Source of the DNA: Acidobacteriota bacterium
GTDB taxonomy: Bacteria; Acidobacteriota; Thermoanaerobaculia; Multivoradales; J023
DNA: 34,853 nt
Assembly (NCBI GenBank): GCA_003697015.1
Contig: RFGL01000148.1
Span: 1 to 34,853 of the forward strand
Direction of reading: 5' to 3'
Below are positions 16,584 to 28,620 of this stretch, piece after piece. Under the pieces are notes generated by a model. That model was not told the DNA's origin and ran no database searches. It saw nothing but the letters and a program-made list of their open reading frames with translations. Position 1 is the first letter of the stretch; each line of letters starts with the position of its first letter. A program made the position numbers and the translations under genes.

Positions 16584-19034
16584 ATGAACTTGCGAAGATC
16601 CTGGCACCTTTCCCCCCTGCGCGAGCTCCGGGTGGTCGGCCGCGGGCTGTGGCGCCGCCGGGGGTTGGCGACGATGATCGTCCTCCCCCTGGCCCTCGGC
16701 ATCGGCGCCACGGTGGCGATCTACACCGCGGTTCAAGACGTGCTCTTGGCGCCGCTCGACTTCCCCCGGCCGGAGCGGCTGGTGAGCGTGCGTCACTCGA
16801 GCCCCGAGGGTGACGGCACCCTTCGTCTCTCCCCTGCCAACTATCTCGATCTCGAATCCTGGGACGGCGGCGCTTTCGACGGGGTGGCGGCCTACCAGGC
16901 GGTCGACGCCACCCTCCTCGGGCAGGGGGATCCGATCACCCTCAACGCGGTACGGGTGACGCCGTCCTTCTTTCGGGTGATGGCCATCCCGCCGGCCCTC
17001 GGCCGCCCCTTCGACGACGCCATGGCCCGGGTGCCCGTGCCCGCCGAGACCATCCTCGACCACGGCGCCTACGTCATCCTCGGTCACGGCGTGTGGCAGA
17101 AGTACTTCGGCGGCCGCGCGTCGGTGGTGGGCGAGACGGTGACCATCGACGACCGCCGGCTGCAGGTGGTGGGGGTGATGCCCGAGGGATTCCGCTTTCC
17201 CGCCCAGGCCGAGATCTATCTCCCCCTCGGCTTCGGCGAGATCGCGCTCGAGGATCGCGGCGGTTACTACCTCGAGACCGTGGCCCGGCTGGCGGACGGA
17301 GTGACCATGGATCAAGCGCAGCGGAACGCCGATCTCCTGGCCACCCGCCTGCAGGAGGCGGCGCCACGGATCAACGGCGACCTCGGACTCTCCCTGATTC
17401 CCCTGCGCGACTTCTTGGTCGACGATCTCGAGCTCGGGCTATGGCTGCTCTTCGCCACCAGCGCCCTGATCCTTCTCCTGGTGGCGGCCAACTCCGCCCA
17501 GCTCTTCCTCGCCCACGGTCTCGAGCGCCAGCGCGACGTCGCCGTGCGTCTGGCCCTGGGCGCCCACCACCGCGACGTGGTCAAGCGCTTCCTGCTCGAG
17601 AGCACCGCCCTGGCCTTCGCCTCCACCCTCCTCGGTCTGGTCCTCGCCGATTTGGGTCTCGACCTGCTGGTGGCCCTGGCGCCGGCGGAGCTCTTCGCCG
17701 ACCGCGCCGTGGGGCTCGACCTCGGCAGCCTGACCTTCGCCCTGGTGGTGGGTCTCTCGACCGGCGTGCTGGTGGGGCTGGCGCCGGCCCTCTACCTCTC
17801 CCGGATCCGCTCCCTGCCCGAACGGCTGGCGGAGGGCGGCCGCTCCCTCAGCCTCGGCCGCGGCCAGAAGCTGCTCCAGGACGGCATGGTGGTCGCTCAG
17901 CTGAGCTTGGCGGTGGTGCTGGTCCACGTCACCTATCTGATGGTGATGAGCTACCACGAGCTGCGCTCGGTGCCCCTGGGCTTCGACCCCGAGGGGGTGG
18001 TGACGGTCGACGTCACCCTCCCCTGGGAGCGCTACGAGGACGAGGACTCGATGCGCTTCTTCGTCGAGCGGGTGGCGGCGGAGCTGGCCGCCGTGCCGGG
18101 GGTGAGCGCCGCCGGCGTCGGCCTGCGCCTGCCGGTGATCGACAGCGGGGGCGGGATCTGGATCCAGGTCGATCCGAACCGTCCGGACGAAATCCACGCC
18201 GTGACCTTCAACGCGGTCGATCCGGGGTTTCTGCGCACCCTCGAGGTCGCCCTCTTGCGCGGCCGCGGGCTGGAGCCGACCGATCGCGCCGGCGCCCCGC
18301 CGGTGGCGGTGATCAGCCGCGCCCTGGCGCAGCGATTCTTTCCCGGCCGGGACGCCCTGGGCGAGACCCTCGTCCTGACCCCATGGCCGGAACGGCGCTT
18401 CGAGGTGGTCGGCATCGTCGAGGACGTGCCCCAGGGCGGCCTCAAGCATGAGCCCTCGCCCGCGGTCTACGTACCCTACGCCCAGACCCCGATGGACCGC
18501 CTGCGGCTGGTGGCCAAGGTCGGCGGCGATCCACGGCTGGCCTTTCCGGCCCTGCGCGCCGCGGTCTGGTCGGTCGACCCGAGCCTCGGCATCCGCCGGG
18601 TGGCCACCGTCGACTCCCTGCTCGAGACGGTCCTCCTCCCCGACCGCTTCTCCACCACCTTGCTCGGCATCTACGGTCTGTTCGGCGCCATCCTGGCGGC
18701 CTCGGGCATCTTCGGGGTGATGGCCTTCTTCGCCGAGAGCCGGCGGGTCGAAATCGGCCTCCGTCTCGCCCTCGGCGGCACGCCGCGGGATCTGATCGCC
18801 TGGGTGGTCAGCCGCGCCGCCGGCCGCGCGGTCCTCGGCCTCGGCCTCGGGGTGGCCGGCGCCCTGGCCCTGGGCATCGCCATCGCCGACCGGCTCTTCC
18901 GCGTCGAGCCCTGGAGCCCCCTGCCCCTGGCCCTGAGCCTCCTCTCCCTGCTCTCGATCGTCAGCCTGGCGCACTTTCTGCCCGCCCGCCGGATCGTTCG
19001 TCACGAACCGGCCTCGGTGCTGCACCGGGCCTGA
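16584..19034 (+). CDS. ABC transporter permease, MacB/FtsX type, ADOP-like (no ATPase partner in window)
   Basis: Two MacB periplasmic-core/FtsX modules (LALGIGATVAIYTAV; ERQRDVAVRLALGA; ESRRVEIGLRLALGG). Confidence 0.9.
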   Translation: MNLRRSWHLSPLRELRVVGRGLWRRRGLATMIVLPLALGIGATVAIYTAVQDVLLAPLDFPRPERLVSVRHSSPEGDGTLRLSPANYLDLESWDGGAFDGVAAYQAVDATLLGQGDPITLNAVRVTPSFFRVMAIPPALGRPFDDAMARVPVPAETILDHGAYVILGHGVWQKYFGGRASVVGETVTIDDRRLQVVGVMPEGFRFPAQAEIYLPLGFGEIALEDRGGYYLETVARLADGVTMDQAQRNADLLATRLQEAAPRINGDLGLSLIPLRDFLVDDLELGLWLLFATSALILLLVAANSAQLFLAHGLERQRDVAVRLALGAHHRDVVKRFLLESTALAFASTLLGLVLADLGLDLLVALAPAELFADRAVGLDLGSLTFALVVGLSTGVLVGLAPALYLSRIRSLPERLAEGGRSLSLGRGQKLLQDGMVVAQLSLAVVLVHVTYLMVMSYHELRSVPLGFDPEGVVTVDVTLPWERYEDEDSMRFFVERVAAELAAVPGVSAAGVGLRLPVIDSGGGIWIQVDPNRPDEIHAVTFNAVDPGFLRTLEVALLRGRGLEPTDRAGAPPVAVISRALAQRFFPGRDALGETLVLTPWPERRFEVVGIVEDVPQGGLKHEPSPAVYVPYAQTPMDRLRLVAKVGGDPRLAFPALRAAVWSVDPSLGIRRVATVDSLLETVLLPDRFSTTLLGIYGLFGAILAASGIFGVMAFFAESRRVEIGLRLALGGTPRDLIAWVVSRAAGRAVLGLGLGVAGALALGIAIADRLFRVEPWSPLPLALSLLSLLSIVSLAHFLPARRIVRHEPASVLHRA

Positions 19035-19041
19035 TCTAGTT

Positions 19042-19983
19042 CTAGTGCCCGGCGCGCTCTCCGATCGCGTCGCGCACGGCGAGGGCGGTCTCCAGGGCGC
19101 GGCGGCCCATGGTGCCGTCGACGATCTGGGCCGGCTCGCCGCGGCAGGCGGCGACGAAGGCTTCGAGCTCGGCGCGCAGGGGCTCGCAGCGGTGGACGGT
19201 GAGCTGCTGCGGCACGATCAGGCGCTGGCGGCCGACCTCGCGCAGGCCGAAGCCCTTGATCGCCTGCTGGCGGTAGTCGAGGGAGAGGTAGCGGCGCTCC
19301 TGGTAGACCCGCAGCTTGCGGACGGTCTCGGCGGCGACCCGCGAGGCGGAGAGGTTGGCCACCGCGCCGCTGGCGAGGGCGATGCGGGCGCTGACCATGT
19401 CGACCTTGTCGGACATCACCTCGATGCCGCTGGCGCGGATTTCGGCGATCGGGCTGGGGTCGAGGGCGTGGAGGATCTGCAGGTCGTGGATCATCAGATC
19501 GAGGATGACGTCGACGTCGAGGCTGCGCGGGGTGAAGGGGGAGAGGCGCTGCACCTCGAGGTAGCGCACCGCGCCGCCGAGGGCGACGAGGGCCTGCACC
19601 GCCGGGTTGAAGAACTCGACGTGACCGACCGCCAGCACGCGATCGCCGGCCGCCGCCAGCAGCTCGTCGGCCTCGTCGAGGCTGCTCGCCATCGGCTTCT
19701 CGACCAGCAGGTGGCAGCCGGCGGCGAGCAACTCGGCGCCGAGGCGGGCATGGCCGTAGGTCGGCACCGCCAGCACCACCGCCTCGATCTCGGCGGCCAG
19801 CCCTTCGACGCTGGCGAAGCTCTCGGTGCCGTGCTCGGCGGCGAGGGCGGCGGCCACCTCCGGCCGCTGGTCGTAGAGGCCGACCAGATCCACCTCGGGC
19901 AGGGCGGCGAGGATGCGGACGTGGTTGCTGCCCATGGCGCCGGTGCCGACGACGCCGACCCGCAGGCGGCGGCGGCCGCTCAC
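19042..19983 (-). CDS. Gfo/Idh/MocA family oxidoreductase
   Basis: RVGVVGTGAMGSNHVRILAALPEVDLVGLYD, LLVEKPMA, ILDLMIHDLQIL. Confidence 0.92.
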   Translation of the reverse strand: MSGRRRLRVGVVGTGAMGSNHVRILAALPEVDLVGLYDQRPEVAAALAAEHGTESFASVEGLAAEIEAVVLAVPTYGHARLGAELLAAGCHLLVEKPMASSLDEADELLAAAGDRVLAVGHVEFFNPAVQALVALGGAVRYLEVQRLSPFTPRSLDVDVILDLMIHDLQILHALDPSPIAEIRASGIEVMSDKVDMVSARIALASGAVANLSASRVAAETVRKLRVYQERRYLSLDYRQQAIKGFGLREVGRQRLIVPQQLTVHRCEPLRAELEAFVAACRGEPAQIVDGTMGRRALETALAVRDAIGERAGH

Positions 19984-20795
19984 GGCACCCCCCGGCCGCC
20001 CTTCTTGCCCCCCGGCGGCTCGCGGATGACGCCCCGCTGTGAGCTCGATACGAAGTCGATCAAGAGCCCGACGTGGGGATCGTCCGCCAGCTCCTGGCGC
20101 AGCTGGGCCAAGGCCTTGTCCAGCGGCTGGCGCGAGCGCACCAGGATGCGGTAGGCCTGCTCCAGGGCGCGCAGGCTGGCGGCCGTAAAGCCGCGCCGCT
20201 CGAGGCCGATGCGGTTGATGCCGTAGCAGGCCGGCTTGATGCCGACGGTCTTGACGAAGGGCAGGGCGTCGCGGGTCAGCACCGAGTAGCCGCCGGTGTA
20301 GGCGTGAGCGCCGACGCGACAGAACTGGTGCACCGAGGTGAAGGCGCCGATCACCGCCCAGTCGCCGACCTCGATGTGACCGCCCAGGGTGGCGTTGTTG
20401 ACGAAGACCGTATGGCTGCCGACGTGGCAGTCGTGGGCGATGTGGCTGTAGACCATGAAGAGGTTGTCGTCGCCGATGGTGGTCAGTCCGCCGCCGCCGG
20501 CGGTGCCGCGGTGGACGGTGCAGAACTCGCGGAATCGGTTGCGGTCGCCGATCCGCAGCTCGCTGCGCTCGCCGGCGAACTTGAGGTCCTGCGGCGCCAG
20601 GCCGATGCAGGCATGGGGGAAGACGACGTTGTCGCGGCCGAGGACCGTCGGTCCCTCGATCTGGGCGCCGCTCATCACCTCGCTGCCGTCGCCGATCCGC
20701 ACCTCCGGGCCGATCACCGCGTAGGGGCCGACCGTCACCCCGTCGCCGAGCTCGGCGCCGGGGTCGATCACCGCCGTGGGATGGATGCCGCCCAC
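19980..20795 (-). CDS. lpxA: UDP-N-acetylglucosamine acyltransferase (LpxA)
   Basis: IHPTAVIDPGAELGDGVTVGPYAVIG, SHIAHDCHVG, NNATLGGH, SVHQFCRVGAHAYTGG. Confidence 0.95.
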   Translation of the reverse strand: MGGIHPTAVIDPGAELGDGVTVGPYAVIGPEVRIGDGSEVMSGAQIEGPTVLGRDNVVFPHACIGLAPQDLKFAGERSELRIGDRNRFREFCTVHRGTAGGGGLTTIGDDNLFMVYSHIAHDCHVGSHTVFVNNATLGGHIEVGDWAVIGAFTSVHQFCRVGAHAYTGGYSVLTRDALPFVKTVGIKPACYGINRIGLERRGFTAASLRALEQAYRILVRSRQPLDKALAQLRQELADDPHVGLLIDFVSSSQRGVIREPPGGKKGGRGVP

Positions 20796-20796
20796 C

Positions 20797-21249
20797 TCAG
20801 CGCTCCACCATGGTCGACGACAGCAAGGCTTCCGCCACCCGCCGATCGCCGACGAAGGCGCGGCCGTCCATCTTGGCGGTCCGCGGCCGTGCCCGCAGCA
20901 GCTCGACCTCGAACCGCAGCTGGTCTCCCGGCACCACCGGGCGGCGGAAGCGAGCGCGCTCGATCGAGGTCAGGTAGACCAGCTTGCCGGAGCGCTCGGC
21001 GTCGCTCATGGCGTGGACCTGGAGGATGCCGGCGGTCTGGGCCAGACCCTCGATGATCAGCACGCCGGGCATCACCGGCCAACCGGGGAAGTGGCCCTGC
21101 AGCACCTCCTCGCCGGCGGTGACGTTCTTGATCGCCACGATGCGCCGGCCGGGAACCAGGGCCAGCACCCGATCGACCATCAGCATGGGATAGCGGTGGG
21201 GCAGGATCGACTGGATCCAGCGTACGTCGCGGTCCTCGCTGTCGCTCAA
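20797..21249 (-). CDS. fabZ: 3-hydroxyacyl-ACP dehydratase FabZ
   Basis: ILPHRYPMLMVDRVL, GHFPGWPVMPGVLIIEGLAQ; probable TTG start overlapping lpxD stop. Confidence 0.93.
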   Translation of the reverse strand: MSDSEDRDVRWIQSILPHRYPMLMVDRVLALVPGRRIVAIKNVTAGEEVLQGHFPGWPVMPGVLIIEGLAQTAGILQVHAMSDAERSGKLVYLTSIERARFRRPVVPGDQLRFEVELLRARPRTAKMDGRAFVGDRRVAEALLSSTMVER

Positions 21250-22283
21250 GGGCGCTCCTCCTCGCCGGTCAAGGCGGCCAGTTTCTTCTCCACCGCACGC
21301 AGCCGGCGGGCGATCTCCGCCAGGCGGCCGAGGGCGGCTACCTGCCGCCGCCAGGCGCTCAGCTCGATCGCCGGCACGCCGCCGACCTCGCGCCCGGCGG
21401 CGACCGACTGCAAGACCGCCGACCGCGCCGCGACCCGGGTGCCGTCGCCGATCTCCACGTGATCGCCGGCTCCCGACTGGCCGGCCATCACCACCCCGTC
21501 GCCGAGGCTGGCGGTACCGGCCAGGCCGACCTGCCCGCAGAGCACGCAGCCTTTGCCGATGGTCACATTGTGCCCCACCTGAACCAGGTTGTCGATCTTG
21601 GTGCCGTCCCCCACCCGGGTCTCCTCGGTCAGCGCCCGGTCGACCGCCGACAGCGCCCCGATCTCGACCTCGGCGCCGATCACCACCCGCCCGACGTGGG
21701 GCAGCTTGACGTGCGCGGCACCGTCCTGGGCATAGCCGAAACCGTCGGCGCCGAGCACCGTCCCGGCGTGGACGATCGAGCGTTCCCCCACCACCGTCCG
21801 GTCGTAGAGCACGACGTGGGGATGGAGCACCGCCCCGGCCTCCAGCCGGCACCCGCGGCCGACGACGGCGTGCGCCCCGACCACCGCCCCGGCGGCGATG
21901 CGGCTGCCGTCGCCGATCACCGCGTAGGGAGCGATGGCGGCCGAGGGATCGATGCGGCAACCCTCGCCGATCACCGCCGTCGGATGGACGCCGGCGGCCG
22001 GCGCTGCCGGCGGATGGAGGTGAGCGAGCAGGCGCGCCAGGGCGAGCTTGGGGTCGGCGACCACCAGCAACGGGCGGTCGTCGAGGTCGGCGAGCTCGGC
22101 GGGCACCAGCAGCGCGCCGGCGCGCGACGCCCGCGCCGCCTGGCGCAGGGCCGGTCCGGTGGCGAAGGAGAGATCCTCCTCCCCCGCCGCCGCCAGCGCC
22201 CGCACGGCGCGGACCGTGCGCGAGCCGTCGCCGCGCAGCTCGGCGCCGATCAGCGCCGCCAACTCGGAGAGGCGATGGGCCAT
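21246..22283 (-). CDS. lpxD: UDP-3-O-(3-hydroxyacyl)glucosamine N-acyltransferase
   Basis: Hexapeptide repeats, GADGFGYAQDGAAHVKLPHVGRVVIGAEVEIGA, KIDNLVQVGHNVTIG. Confidence 0.95.
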   Translation of the reverse strand: MAHRLSELAALIGAELRGDGSRTVRAVRALAAAGEEDLSFATGPALRQAARASRAGALLVPAELADLDDRPLLVVADPKLALARLLAHLHPPAAPAAGVHPTAVIGEGCRIDPSAAIAPYAVIGDGSRIAAGAVVGAHAVVGRGCRLEAGAVLHPHVVLYDRTVVGERSIVHAGTVLGADGFGYAQDGAAHVKLPHVGRVVIGAEVEIGALSAVDRALTEETRVGDGTKIDNLVQVGHNVTIGKGCVLCGQVGLAGTASLGDGVVMAGQSGAGDHVEIGDGTRVAARSAVLQSVAAGREVGGVPAIELSAWRRQVAALGRLAEIARRLRAVEKKLAALTGEEERP

Positions 22284-22289
22284 ACGCCC

Positions 22290-22874
22290 CTACGGGCCGC
22301 CCGCCCCCTCCCCGCCGCCGCCGGCGACGGAGGCGTTGAGGCGCTCGACCACCAACTTGGTGATGTCGACCTTCTCGTTGGCCATCACCACCACGCCGGG
22401 GACGTTGTTGATGATCAGGTCGTAGCCCAGCTCCTCCTGGATGCCCTTGAACACCGGCGCCAGCTGCTTCTCGATCTCGCGCAGGCCCTCCTCCTGCATC
22501 TTCTGCGCCTCGCGGGTCTTGTCGTCGCGCAGCCGGCGCAGCTTGATCTGCTCGTCCTCGTACTGCTTCTGCAGCTCGTTGAGCTTGTCCTCCGACAGGG
22601 TGTTGGCGCCGTCGGCGATGCGCTGGCGGATGTCGCGCGCCCGCTCGTTGATCTGCTCCACCTCGCTCCTGACGCTCTCCTGGAACGCGGCCAGCTTCTC
22701 CTGCAGCGCCTTGCCGCTCTGCGACTGCGCCACCACCGCCTCGAGATCGACCACCGCGATCTTGATCTGCGGGGTCTGGGCGTAGCCGGCGCCGGCCAGC
22801 AGGAGGGCGGCGGCGAGCCAGCCGAGCGGCCGGCCGATGCCAGGGGTCATGCGTCGAATCCTACGATCGTCCAT
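22290..22874 (-). CDS. OmpH/Skp family outer membrane chaperone
   Basis: Signal peptide, IAVVDLEAVVAQSQSGKALQEKL, long coiled coil, downstream of bamA. Confidence 0.9.
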   Translation of the reverse strand: MDDRRIRRMTPGIGRPLGWLAAALLLAGAGYAQTPQIKIAVVDLEAVVAQSQSGKALQEKLAAFQESVRSEVEQINERARDIRQRIADGANTLSEDKLNELQKQYEDEQIKLRRLRDDKTREAQKMQEEGLREIEKQLAPVFKGIQEELGYDLIINNVPGVVVMANEKVDITKLVVERLNASVAGGGGEGAGGP

Positions 22875-22934
22875 AGCGGTTCTCTCCTCGTGCGTGCTTG
22901 GGCCGTCGAGCCCGATCCCGCGTCGCCGGCGGCG

Positions 22935-25373
22935 TCAGAACGACGTGCCGATGTTGAAGTCGAAGCTCTCGAACTGGTCGGTCGGCAAGGGATCGAGATT
23001 GGTTGCATAGATGAAGCGCAGCGGCGCGCCAAAGAGCGGCACCAGGATGCGCATCTCGACGCCGGCACTATAGCGCATGAGCTGCGGATCGATGCTCTGG
23101 TCGCGGGTGAAGACGCCGCCGGCATCGGCGAAGAAGACCAGCCGGAAGGGGCCCCCGGCCAGCACGTGGTACTCCAGGTTGATCTGCGCCATGCGGTCGC
23201 CGCCCAGGGGGAATCCGTCGTCGTCGAAGAGGACGTTGCCGTCCTCGTCGATCGCCACCAGGGAGCGCCGGCGGAAGCCGCGGACGCTGTTCTCGCCGCC
23301 GATGAAGAAGCGCTGCTGGGGGAAGATCTGCAGGTCCCCGAAGGAGGTGATCCAGCCCAGCTCGGCGTTGATGGCGAAGGTCGAGCGGTAGGGACGGCGG
23401 CTCATCGGCTTGAACCAGGTGACGCCGACCACCGGCTTCAGGAACTCGGTGTCGCCCCCGAGGGCGCCGCCGGCGATCTCCAGCGAGCCGGTCAGGCGCA
23501 GGCCGCGGAAGGGTTCGAAGCGGCTGTCCAGGGTGTTGTAGACCCAGAACGGACGCAGGGACGAGTTGACGAATTTGTTGGTGCTGGTGACCAGCTCGCC
23601 GTCGAAGCCGATGAAGGTGCGGGTGTCGTCGACGTTGATGAAGCTGTAGGCGAAGTTGACGCTCTGGAAGGCCCGCAGGTTGCGGCCGTAGGTGATGGTG
23701 CCGCCGGAGAATTTCTGGTCGAAGTCGATGCCGGTGAGCACCTCGGTGTCGATCTCCTGGTCGAACAACCGCACGCCGATGCTCTGCGGCCGGTCGAGGA
23801 ACCACGGCACCGTGTACTCGACGTCGAAGAGGCTGCGCAGGCGGCCCACCTGCACCGAGATGCCCATGGTCTCGCCGCGGCCGAGGAAGTTGGTGGTGCG
23901 CATCGAGAACTGGCCGAAGAAGCCGTCAAACTCGCTGAAGCCGCCGCCGAACTGCAGCTCGGTGCGGTCCGCCTCCTCGCCCTTGATCTTGAGGTTGACC
24001 AGCTTGGCGTCGTTGTCGAAGTCGAATTCGATCGGCTCCTCCTCGTCGAGCTCGAAGTAGTTGAGCTGACGGATCTTGAGCAGGCTGTTCTTGAGCGCGG
24101 TCATGTTCATCACCGTCGCTTCCTGCACCAGCAGCTCGCGCCGCAGCACCTTGTCGCGGGTCTTGCGGTTGCCGGCGAATTCGATCCGCCCGACCTTGTA
24201 CTGGTCGCGCTCCTCGATGTGGACGATCAGGTCGGCGACGTTCTGCTCCCGGTCGCGCTCCACCACCTCGACGTTGATCTCGGAGAAGATGTAGCCCACC
24301 GAGCGGTAGAGGTTGTCGATCTTCTCGATCGCGTCGTCGATCACCTTCGATCGCAGCCAGCCGCCCCGCGGCCGCTCGAACTGGCGCAGCAGGATCTCGT
24401 CCGCCAGCACCTCGTTGCCCTCGACCGAGATCTCCCCCAGCTTCCAGCGCTCCCCTTCCTCGATCGGGATGGTGATCTTGAGCTGGCGCTTCTGGCCGGC
24501 GATGGTCGGCGCCTCGGGCCGCTGCGCCGTGACCTCGATCTCCGGCCGGCCGATGAGCACGTCCTTGAAGCCCTGCCGGCGGTAGAGATCGCGGATGCTC
24601 TCCAAATCCTCCTCCAGATTGGCCGGGTTGTAGACCTTCTTCTTGAACAGGCGCATGACGAAGATCTTGCCCTGGGTCTTCTTCATCGCCGAGCGCAGGC
24701 GGAAATCGCTGAACACGGTGTTGCCGTCGAAGCTGATGTCGCCGATCTTGACCTTGTCGCCCTCGTCGATGGTGTAGACCACCCGCAGCTGTCCCGGACC
24801 GACCTCCTCGGTGGCGTAGCTCACCTGGGCGAAGCGGTAGCCCTTCTCCTGGTACATCTCCTCGATCACCGCCGCCAGGCGCTCGAGCTCGCCGCGCTCC
24901 AGGGGTTGGCCCTCGAAGAGCTTGAGGCGCTCGCGGTCGATGCGCTCGCGCACGTCGCTCTTCGACAGCTTCTTCATCCCCTGGTAGTCGATCGATACCA
25001 GCCGCGGCCGGTCCTCGATGCGGACGATCAGCTTGACGCCCCCCTCGACGGGCTCGATCTCCACCGCCACGTCGTCGATCAGCTCCCGCCGCCACAGCTG
25101 GTGGATGCGCCGGTTGAGCTCCTCGAGATCGAGCACCGGGGTTTCGTCGCGGCCGAGCAGGTAGTGGCGCAGGGTCTCGGAGCTCAGGGTGCTGGAGCCG
25201 ATGAACTCGACCTGCAGGATGGGCTGGCCGTCGTAGGCGGCGTTGGGATCGGCCGGCGGCGCCTGCTGCGCCGCCAGGGGGACGACGGAAACGATCAGGG
25301 CGCAGGCGAGGACGAGGGCGAGGCGCCCGCTGCTGCCGATCCTGCCTGCGGTCTGCTGCGTATCGCCGATCAC
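22935..25373 (-). CDS. bamA: Outer membrane protein assembly factor BamA
   Basis: POTRA repeats, VRGFRRRSL, C-terminal Phe (FNIGTSF). Confidence 0.95.
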   Translation of the reverse strand: MIGDTQQTAGRIGSSGRLALVLACALIVSVVPLAAQQAPPADPNAAYDGQPILQVEFIGSSTLSSETLRHYLLGRDETPVLDLEELNRRIHQLWRRELIDDVAVEIEPVEGGVKLIVRIEDRPRLVSIDYQGMKKLSKSDVRERIDRERLKLFEGQPLERGELERLAAVIEEMYQEKGYRFAQVSYATEEVGPGQLRVVYTIDEGDKVKIGDISFDGNTVFSDFRLRSAMKKTQGKIFVMRLFKKKVYNPANLEEDLESIRDLYRRQGFKDVLIGRPEIEVTAQRPEAPTIAGQKRQLKITIPIEEGERWKLGEISVEGNEVLADEILLRQFERPRGGWLRSKVIDDAIEKIDNLYRSVGYIFSEINVEVVERDREQNVADLIVHIEERDQYKVGRIEFAGNRKTRDKVLRRELLVQEATVMNMTALKNSLLKIRQLNYFELDEEEPIEFDFDNDAKLVNLKIKGEEADRTELQFGGGFSEFDGFFGQFSMRTTNFLGRGETMGISVQVGRLRSLFDVEYTVPWFLDRPQSIGVRLFDQEIDTEVLTGIDFDQKFSGGTITYGRNLRAFQSVNFAYSFINVDDTRTFIGFDGELVTSTNKFVNSSLRPFWVYNTLDSRFEPFRGLRLTGSLEIAGGALGGDTEFLKPVVGVTWFKPMSRRPYRSTFAINAELGWITSFGDLQIFPQQRFFIGGENSVRGFRRRSLVAIDEDGNVLFDDDGFPLGGDRMAQINLEYHVLAGGPFRLVFFADAGGVFTRDQSIDPQLMRYSAGVEMRILVPLFGAPLRFIYATNLDPLPTDQFESFDFNIGTSF

Positions 25374-25464
25374 GTGGGAGCTCCTCCGGGGGGCGTGGTC
25401 GTTCCTGGGGCGGTGCGGGAGTTTGCCGGCTTAGCGGCTAGCAATTCCCGTGCCGATGCGGGGA

Positions 25465-27888
<2,424 letters not shown>

Positions 27889-27936
27889 GAGCGCGCGTCC
27901 GGAGCGGCCGTCTCCCCTTTCGACTGTGGCGGGACC

Positions 27937-28620
27937 TCACGCTGCCGGCGGCCGCAGGCGGCCGTCTTCCAGCGCCAGGATTTTAGCACACCGCCGGGCC
28001 AGGGCAGGGTTGTGGGTCACCAGGATGGTGGTTGTGCCGCGCCGGGCGCGCAGGTCGAGCAGCAGCTCGAAGACCTTCTCCGCGCTCTCCGGGTCGAGAT
28101 TGCCGGTCGGCTCGTCGGCCAGCAGGAGCGGCGGTTCGAGGACCAGCGCCCGGCACAGCGCCACCCGCTGGCGCTCGCCCCCCGACAGCTGGCCGGGGAA
28201 GTGGTCGAGACGATCCTCGAGGCCGACCTCGGCCAGCAGGCCGGCGGCCCGCGCCACCGCCTGGCGGGCGCTCAGCCCGGCGATGCGGGCCGGCATCATG
28301 ACGTTCTCCAGGGCATCGAAGTCGGGCAGCAGCTGGTGGAATTGGAAGACGAAGCCGATGGTGCGGTTGCGGAAGCGCGCCAGGCGTCTGGCGTCGAGCT
28401 GCGCCAGGCGCTGCCCGCCGATCTCGATCTCCCCGGCATCGGGATGGTCGAGAGCGCCGAGCAGGTGCAGCAGGGTCGACTTGCCGGCCCCCGAGGGCCC
28501 GACGATCGCCACCAGCTCGCCGGCCTCGACCTCGAGGTCGACGGCGGTGAGCACCCGCACCAGGCGGCCGGCGTCGCGGTAGGACTTGGCGAGGCCGCGC
28601 ACCCGCACCGCGACGCTCAT
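27937..28620 (-). CDS. lolD: Lipoprotein-releasing ABC transporter ATP-binding protein (LolD-like)
   Basis: VGPSGAGKST, QLSGGERQRVALCRAL, LLADEPTGNLD; adjacent LolC/E permease. Confidence 0.9.
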   Translation of the reverse strand: MSVAVRVRGLAKSYRDAGRLVRVLTAVDLEVEAGELVAIVGPSGAGKSTLLHLLGALDHPDAGEIEIGGQRLAQLDARRLARFRNRTIGFVFQFHQLLPDFDALENVMMPARIAGLSARQAVARAAGLLAEVGLEDRLDHFPGQLSGGERQRVALCRALVLEPPLLLADEPTGNLDPESAEKVFELLLDLRARRGTTTILVTHNPALARRCAKILALEDGRLRPPAA

